DNA of 64,000 nucleotides from contig CANNZV010002588.1 of assembly GCA_947561585.1 (NCBI GenBank), positions 28,183-92,182 on the forward strand, in the 5' to 3' direction. The first letter of the stretch is position 1. Every line of letters begins with the position of its first letter. The DNA is from Caprella mutica (Eukaryota > Arthropoda > Malacostraca > Amphipoda > Caprellidae). A program made the position numbers and the translations under genes. Shown in pieces: positions 57,045 to 64,000 of this stretch. Under the pieces are notes generated by a model. That model had not been told where the DNA came from. It saw nothing but the letters and a program-made list of their open reading frames with translations, and searched no databases.

Positions 57045-60000
57045 CTAAAGAAAGACCATTTTTCCACTGGCTCTTATATAGTCTGCTAAAGCAGAGACTA
57101 TCTTTAGCTGCTTCCGTGTGGAATTATCAGAGCCACCGTGTAACAGTCGTAATGTAAGAGAATCCTTGATGTCACATGACTGCAAGTCTCTCCTCAATTT
57201 ATCTCTGTGTAAATTATACAAAGGGCACACAAGAAGAAAATGTTCAACTGTTTCTATCATACCACAGTCACACAAAGGGCTCTGAGAGAGTTGAAATCTA
57301 AATCTATAATGTGCAAGACCAACATGACCGACACGCATTCTGGCAAGCCCTGTCTCTATTACTCTGTCACTATTATTAGCCCATGGCCAATAAGTTATGT
57401 TTGGTTTCACCTTTTTCAGTGCTTCTCCTCTTTGCTGTAGTTCACTTCGATTGTTCCACAGCAGATTCCATTGACTTATTAGTCTATTGCGTGCAATTTT
57501 ATAATAGTCTTCCTTAGGTATTTTACAAGATAAGTTGCCTGCTACGCTTGCCCCCTTAACCAACATGTCAGCACGTTCATTTCCCTCAATTCCGGAGTAA
57601 ATGGGTATCCATTGTAAACTTATTTTCTGATTAGATTCCCTTAAATATTCTAGGATATTATTTGTCAGGTATCTGTAAGTTTTAATGTTTTTACCAGTAA
57701 GCAATTCCAGGGATGACATTGAATCAGTGTAGATTATGTATGTGAATCCCTTTTTTTATTTGTAATATTGAAGTGCCAAAAATATTGCAGTTAATTCTGC
57801 TGTCAATATAGAGACTTCTGCATGTATATTCATTTGTTTTTCAACATTCTTCTCTGGAATTACATAAGCGCACCCTACTGTGGAACCTGTTTTGGATCCA
57901 TCAGTATATATTGATACCGTATCAGGATATTCTCTTTCTTCCATTTCCAGTTGAATTTGAGGACTAGAAATGCTTCTTGGGTTAATTGGAAAGTGAGAAG
58001 AGATTTGCCGGTTGCAGCTTTCCCAAGGAGGAACAGGAGTCCATGGGAGATTTGAAAGTCTGGAGGGTTGGGGCATTTTCCATTTATGGATGAGTGACTC
58101 ACAGTGGTTGAGGAAACCTGGATATGATCCCAGTTGTTGTCTTTCTGTCAGAAGGGTACGAACTATTGGTACGGAAATGTCATATTCCAGGATTCTACTG
58201 TAATATCTTAAGCTGAGTTCATTCCTGCGAAGTTGCAAAGGAGGAATGAAACTCTCTGCCTGTAGTGAATTTATTGGTGTAGTCTGCATAAGTCCAGTGC
58301 ATATCCTTAGACACTGGTTCTGTATTGGTTCTAGAATCTTCAGATCTGTTTCATTAGCACAATTATAGAAGTGACAACCATAGTCCATTTTACTTCTAAC
58401 CAGTGATTTATAGAGCATGATTAGAGTTTTCCTGTCACAACCCCAGTGGTTATGTGATAAAGATTTTAGAATGGAGGTTTTTTTTGTATAGCTAGTTCTA
58501 AGTTTATTGATATGATTTCTCCAAGTCAATCTTGGAGAGTCAAATGTTAGACCAAGAAATTTGTAACTTAGGACATAATCTATTGGGTTACCTTTAAGTT
58601 TAAGTATGGGTGGGTCTTCATTTGACTGACTGAAGATCATAGCTCTTGATTTTAGAGAATTGAAGGACTGGCCCCAGGAATCACCCCATTCTCCTAGACG
58701 GTTTAGCTGAAGCTGTAGCCTATTAGTGACTGTCTCAGCCTCTGCCCCAACTGCATATACTGCTATATCATCTGCATATATTGACAGTTTTATGTTATCC
58801 ATCTCAGGAATATCAGATAATAGCACATTGAACAATAGAGGACTTAATATACCCCCCTGGGGAACTCCAGTAGTTATCGGCCTTGTTGAGGAAGTATATC
58901 CTCTGTATAGGACTTTAAAAGCTCTATTGAATAAATAAGATTGGATAAAACCCAGAGCTCTACCACATACTCCTAGTTTGGAAAGTTTATAAAGCACCGC
59001 AGTATGATGCACTGCGTCAAATGCACCGGACATATCCAGAAAAGCAGCCACACATATGTGACCGGTTGCTAGTGACTTTTTAATAGAGTTTTCCAAAAGA
59101 GCTATTTGGTCATAGGTGGTTCTCTCCTTTCTGAAACCTGATTGACTTGGTAGAAGTAATTGATTTCTTTCAATAAACCAATCAACTCTTCTGCATACCA
59201 TCCTCTCCATCAGTTTTCCTATAGTTGAGAGCATTGAGATGGGTCTATATGAAGCCACTTTTACAGAGTCTTTGTCTTGCTTCAGTATTGGGGTTAATAG
59301 AGCTAATTTCCACTCATCAATAAACTCTTCATTAACCCAACTTTTATTTATCAAGTTAAGCATATAAGACTGGTAATTTTGAGGCAAATTCTTCAGGAAC
59401 ATGTTCTCAATATCATCTGCACCAGGACTTGTATTTCGTATATATGTTAAAGAAATTTCTAGTTCATCTAAAGTAAAGAGGGAATTAAAGGGTTGATTAC
59501 ATTCAGTTATAATATTATTTTGCACTTGAAGATATATGTTATTTATATTTTCAATGGAAATTAGGTTTCTATTGAATTGTTTTTCAAAATGGGTTGCAAA
59601 TATTTCACTAATATTAGATGGTGAAGTTAGGATATTGCCCCCTTCAATAATTACAGTATTTGGAGGGGTGAATTTATTTTTCATAATCTTGATTTGATTC
59701 CATACATTGGTCAATGAACTATTACAATTCAAAGAAGATGCATGGGTTTGCCAAGAAATTTTTTTCTGATTATTTATATAATGTTTGGCAGTATTCTCAG
59801 CATCTCTTAGTGATTTTAAATTAGCTTCTGTCTGGTTATTGCAAAATATCTTTTTTGCCCTCTTTCTAATAGCTGTCAGTCTGGAACATTCGGCATTCCA
59901 CCATGGTTTATTGAACCTGGGCCGATACACTCCTTTTGTCTTATGTATAACGTAAGATGAAGACTTCAGAGCGTCTACTATCTTTGCATTTGCCTCTGTG

Positions 60001-61107
60001 AGAGAAAGTTCATCATTCCACTCTTAACTGTGGCAAACCACCAGCCCACTCATCCCATTTTACTTCATTCAGTTTATATCTTTTTCTGCTGGTAATTGGT
60101 TGAAGGATGGGAGTCAATTGTAATGTTATTAGGATAGAATAATGGTCACTACCTAAGCATGGGCCCTGTTCCACCTTGATTTCAGAGGAAATGTCAACAG
60201 AGGAGAAACAGAGATCAATAACTGACAATGTGCCAGTTGGTGGGTGCACATAGGTTACAAGGCCAGGAGGAGTGTTTAGGCAGATATTCTGGTATGTTTG
60301 TAGCATTCTGTAGAGGGCATTTCCTGATACATTGTTGTTTGTGCCTGTTATTGACCAATAATCATGATGAGCATTGAAATCACCAACTATTATAAAACCA
60401 CCAGAGAGCTGTTTTATGTATTTGTCAAAATCAGAATAAGAGGCGGAACCTGTTGGATTATAAATATTTAATATTTGTAATTCTGAGTTTCTCAATTTAA
60501 TTGTAATAGATTGAACTTCAAGTGCATCTTGAAATGATTGTAAAGTGTGTGGAATAACAGGGATATCAGATCGCACAAGAATGCCTATTCCACCTCCCTG
60601 CCTACCTTCTCTGTTTTTCCAATATGGTTTATAATTAATGACATTTGGAGTGTAGTCATTATTTAACCAGGTCTCCGTTAGACAGATAATATGTGGCTTG
60701 TTGACGTATACATATATTTTGAGTTCACTTAACTTGCTATAGAGACTTCTACAGTTAAATGATATAATATTAAGTTTTTGGTTGGCCGTTTTTGGTTGGC
60801 CATTTTTGGAGTGGATTATTTTGGTTTGAATTATTGGGCTTGCCGTTACTTTATTGTTTATATTCTTCACTGAGTTGAGCAAAACATCTTTATTTATATT
60901 CACTCCTAAATGCATTTCAAATGCTTTGCTTATTATGTTGCATTTTTTTGGTATGGGGTCATTCTTCATCACTGAAATGAATAAATCTAGAAGACAGAGA
61001 GCAAGTTTCTCACTTGAGTTTGCTGTTTGAACAGACTGAATTGGTGCATGCTCTTCTTCAGTGGATGTTGATTTGTTTTCCGTGGTTTGTATAGAGACAT
61101 TTTTCAT
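57045..61107 (-). pseudogene. LINE ORF2: endonuclease, RT, RNase H
   Basis: The ATG at 61105-61107 opens a frame with about 110 N-terminal residues, then an APE-type endonuclease (NIISFNCRSLYSKL, CLTETWL, VGDFNAHHDYW, DLCFSS, GSDHYS). A frameshift at about 60013-60030 moves to the RT frame: SYRPISML, AFLDMSGAFDAVHH, GVPQGGILSPLLFN, the intact box YADDIAVY and KFLGLTF. RNase H begins at IYTDGSKT and HAEVSILTAEL. A TAA at 57756-57758 (next to an A7 run) interrupts it in frame before IIYTDSMSSLEL and GNERADML. The tail CDCGMIETVEHFLLVC is the C-terminal zinc motif. So there are two lesions in about 1350 codons and the RT core is intact. The start overlaps the ORF1 end by about 50 bp. Confidence 0.9.
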
Positions 61108-61194
61108 CAGTGGGACGTGGGTGTCTTATCTCCTCAGTTTCCTTTGCTGTCTCTGTCTGTGCTTGGTTTTCTATACTTCTATTAGATTGTTTTA

Positions 61195-61396
61195 CCAAGT
61201 AAAATGGTATGTCTCATAAACTCACCATTTGTCTCTCCAGCTCTCTCCAAAATTCAACAAATTCTCTCCAAAATGATCAAATTTTCATAAATTCTCTCCA
61301 AAATAACATTGTAGCATAAGAGAAAAATAGATAAAACTTGCCATTTGCATTTGAAGGGCTCAAAATAACTATCACGAACTCGCCATTATTACTTGG
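61195..61396. mobile_element. MITE family A inside LINE ORF1
   Basis: The ends are CCAAGTAAAATGG and CATTATTACTTGG. The TSD TTGTTTTA (61187-61194 and 61397-61404) is perfect. 202 bp; it lacks the AAAATGGCGAGTTTGGACAT segment near the right end. Element plus TSD is 210 bp, a multiple of three, but its own stops close ORF1. Confidence 0.92.
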
Positions 61397-62531
61397 TTGT
61401 TTTACTGCTTTGACTGCATCTCTGTAGGATAGCCCCTGATATGCTCTGATATGCTGTGCTTTTTTTTCTTGTCTCATCATGCTACATCCACCAAAATTTG
61501 CTGTGTGGCTTCCACCACAATTGTGACACCTCTTCGAGTCTTCATTCTTGTTGGGACATTCCTTGACATTATGCTCGCCAGAGCAGAGAACACAAACATT
61601 TTTGTTCACACAATTACTTGCGAAATGTCTATACTGCTGGCCTTTATAGCACTGCCATACCCTATCAACAAAAGGCGTAACTTTGTAAATCCTGTACATA
61701 ATAGCTATGTCTTCTGGAAGATTATCTACATTAAACCATATTTTCATTGTTTTAGTTATTCTTGATTCACTACCTTTACCTAATACAAGTCTTTTTGCTT
61801 TCGGATTCTCATATCCCATGTCCGTCAACAATTCCACTATTTCTTCCTCTTACACATCTGGTTCAATTGGACCAATCATCCCTACTTTGAACTTTGAAAA
61901 GGAATTAGGTTGGTGGCAGGTCACTTCATACTCTCCAAGCTTTATTATTTTCAACAAGTCATCAGTTTTACTTTTATTAGAGAAGCTTATGATTTCATTG
62001 ATTTGGATCCCTTTAGTCATATTTGTTCTTGATGAAATTATATTTGCAGATTGAAATGGTGATTTTTGGAACAATCGGAATAATTTCAATTTACTGCTGA
62101 AAAAGGCACTATGATTTTCTTCCTTTGGTTGAACTATGATAACGGAGGGTAGACTTTGATCAGACTGGACTGACTGATTACTAGTTTGCGGAAGATTTAT
62201 CCTAATTTCAGAGACAGGCAATGCTTCTGCATGATGGTAGTTTGAAGAATGTGCATGATTTTGTTCTGTAGATCTAGATTCATTGGTTGAGATTTTTGGA
62301 GAAGAGGAAGAGAGTTGTAGATGGACTGATGATGAAATGCTATCATCATCCATATAATGATCATTTTCAGTGTTAGTCAATCTGTTTTTTTTATTCCGTG
62401 AGAATCAATGGAATACATCTGATTCACCCTCCTCATTGAAAAGAGAGCAGTTACTAGTGTTTAAAATTCTTTTAATTGCTCTCCTTTGTTTTTCATTCTG
62501 GATCTGATCATGTGCCAGAAAATTTTGTGTA

Positions 62532-62806
62532 CCAGAGTACAAACTACCAGTCAGCAGAATGTGTCTCTTCTCCCGCAGAGACTTTAATTTGAGAGAGAGC
62601 TACTCTCTGACTCTCAGCAGCAGATTCAGAATCTCCCGCAGCTTAATTAATGGTAACATAGGAATTAATTCAAAATCTCCCGCAGCTAAATTAATGGTAA
62701 CATAGGAATTAATTCAAAATCTCCCGCAGAGATCTCCAATTTCTAAAATTCAATCAAAAACTCCCGCAGAGAGTCTTGGAAAAATGTTCCATATTCTGCA
62801 GACTGG
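62532..62806 (-). mobile_element. MITE family C inside LINE ORF1
   Basis: Starts CCAGAGTACAAACTACC, continues as family C (CAGCAGAATGTGTC, CTCCCGCAG boxes) and ends ATTCTGCAGACTGG. The flanks TTTGTGTA (62524-62531) and CTTGGGTA (62807-62814) match 6 of 8. Removing the element and one flank restores an open ORF1 reading, which supports these boundaries. Confidence 0.8.
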
Positions 62807-63102
62807 CTTGGGTACAAAGTTGATGGGGGACTGGGGGTGTTGGGTTCAGTGGGCTCTGAGATGGTAATGTTGGAAAAGAGCTATTGTTAATGTAATCTGT
62901 CTCAGAGACAAGTGATGGTAAGTTTTTTGATGTTCCACAGTAGGATGCAGATTCGCAATTTCCAGGAAAATTCTGTAATAAACTTAGAGAAGGAAGAGAA
63001 GGGGTGTCTTTTTGTCTGAGGTCAGGTAAAGGTGCTTGATTGTTGATCTTTCCTTGTAGATTTAGAGGTGTTTCTGGAATGATTTCAATGGAAGACTCTG
63101 AT

Positions 63103-63329
63103 CCAAGTAAAATTGTATGTCTTATAAACTCACCATTTGTCTCACCAGCTCTCTCCAAAATTCAACAAATTCTCTCCAAAATGATTAAATTATCATTAAT
63201 TCTCTCCAAAATAACATTGTAGCATAGGAGAAAAATAGAAAAAACTCACCATTTGCAATTGAAGGGCTCAAAATAACTGTCACAAACTCGCCATTAAAAT
63301 GGCGAGTTTGGACATGCTTTATTACTTGG
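63103..63329. mobile_element. MITE family A inside LINE ORF1
   Basis: The ends are CCAAGTAAAATTG and TTATTACTTGG. The TSD ACTCTGAT (63095-63102 and 63330-63337) is perfect. 227 bp. Excision of 235 bp reconnects the ORF1 frame. Confidence 0.93.
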
Positions 63330-63530
63330 ACTCTGATTCATTACCTGAGCATGTGCTCCTGCTATTTAAATCAGAGTCTCTTTCATGTGTATTAGTTGTC
63401 TTATTCTTAGCTGCCTTGGGTAGCTTTATGCCTTTCATTCTATTATGTTTTCCCATTTCTGGAAATGTGTCAATTATGCGAATAAGCAGTTCCCTGCCCA
63501 GGGGCCCCGGGCCCGGCCCGGCCGCCAATC

Positions 63531-63896
63531 TGGAAAACTGCTTAGGCTAACAGATGAACTCTATATGCTAAATGCTGCGGATTATACAATTTTTAGCAAT
63601 TTATCATTAATTTTTGAAGTCTGTAAAACTCCAACAGAGTAATTAGTTCATCAGAAAGCACCTATTTTTCCAGACTGACCAGGGGGCAGGTGGGGCCCAA
63701 AGTCTATTGCTTACCTATAGGCTAGGTAAAGAAGCCTATACCAAGCAAATGTATACAATGAATTTAGATTGAAAGGCAACGGTTATAGCTTTCACTTTTT
63801 GGCAACTTTAAAAGCAACGGTTATTGCGTTCACTTTTCAAATTTCAGGGAGCTGCACACGTCTTTTCTCTCCATCATTTCATGCCGGTTCATACAA
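63531..63896. other. Intergenic beyond the LINE
   Basis: AAAGGCAACGGTTATAGC and AAAAGCAACGGTTATTGC (about 63772 and 63810) are a short direct repeat followed each time by TTCACTTTT. No gene seen. Confidence 0.45.
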
Positions 63897-63970
63897 TTAC
63901 CGGAACGGACCATGAATTACCGGAACGTACCATGAATTACCGGAACGGACCATGAATTACCGGAACGGAG
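63897..63970 (+). repeat. 20-bp tandem repeat, about 3.7 copies
   Basis: Unit ACCGGAACGGACCATGAATT, one copy with GTACC for GGACC. Runs to near the window edge. Confidence 0.92.
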
Positions 63971-64000
63971 TTGTTTTATTGAGAAATAATCCTTGTTAAG

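Larger units (their letters stand above)
61058..63456 (-). pseudogene. LINE ORF1 (gag-like), three MITE insertions
   Basis: The first ATG is at 63456, and the open frame extends to about 63528. The reading frame continues correctly if each MITE plus one TSD is removed (checked at 63103-63329, 62532-62806 and 61195-61396), and ends at TGA 61058-61060. Together this is about 560-580 codons. Nonsense codons lie at 62405-62407 (TGA) and 61850-61852 (TAA). The C-terminal half carries three zinc knuckles: CYKGQQYRHFASNC (second Cys replaced by Gly), CVLCSGEHNVKEC and CHNCGGSHTANFGGC. The N-terminal part is Ser/Thr/Pro-rich. ORF1 proteins of this type bind the element's RNA. Confidence 0.82.
56357..63530 (-). 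mobile_element. Near full-length RNase H-bearing LINE
   Basis: Minus-strand order: long ORF1 (from about 63.5 kb), ORF2 with endonuclease, reverse transcriptase, RNase H and C-terminal zinc tail, then a 3' untranslated part of about 670 bp and a 14-base A tail (T-run 56357-56370 on the plus strand). The domain set fits the I/Jockey supergroup. ORF1 is interrupted by three MITEs (61195-61396, 62532-62806, 63103-63329). Stops and a frameshift make it inactive, but its sequence is still easy to read, so it is young beside the other LINE relics here. The exact 5' end and target duplication were not found; the CG-rich block at 63500-63530 may mark the 5' end. Confidence 0.88.

Overview
This is a low-GC, intron-bearing, repeat-dominated animal window. 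It is most likely from an insect. Hemiptera is my guess, based on short introns, a paralogous C2H2 zinc-finger pair and a heavy load of hAT-type miniature elements; I cannot confirm the species. There are no operons, rRNA or CRISPR arrays. Four host genes can be modelled: ARL6 (+, 10122-11519, 3 exons, 190 aa); UBA3, the NEDD8 E1 catalytic subunit (-, 12591-16667, 8 exons, 437 aa), which converges tail-to-tail on ARL6; and two related C2H2 zinc-finger genes on the minus strand (38145-41689 and 47285-50737), each a tiny ATG exon spliced to one large finger exon.

Layout. 0-9 kb: AT-rich intergenic DNA with a piggyBac-type MITE and a cluster of nested hAT-type MITEs (5.0-8.4 kb). 10-16.7 kb: ARL6 and UBA3. 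17.3-22 kb: a 25-bp minisatellite, a 460-bp palindrome and a second nested MITE cluster. 22-37 kb: almost gene-free, holding a foldback element, a MULE-like element, a hAT element carrying its own 32-bp minisatellite, pogo-like and Tc1/mariner-like MITEs and several inverted repeat pairs. 37-51 kb: the two zinc-finger genes, with relics of a pogo/Tigger-like transposase, two LINE types and a Penelope-like element between them. 51-55.8 kb: the third MITE cluster. 55.9-63.5 kb: a nearly full-length RNase H-bearing LINE (-) with a poly(A) tail, inserted next to an older LINE relic and itself hit by three MITEs, two nonsense codons in ORF1, one frameshift and one nonsense codon in ORF2.

MITE labels used here: A (about 227 bp, ends CCAAGTAA/TTACTTGG), B (about 268 bp, ends CCATGTTTT), and C, D, E, G (ends CCAGTCTG/CAGACTGG). 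Most intact copies have an 8-bp target-site duplication (TSD), as hAT elements do. I derived these boundaries by eye from the termini and the duplications. The best candidate for something undescribed is this set of short hAT-type families that repeatedly insert into one another, giving a readable order of insertion.
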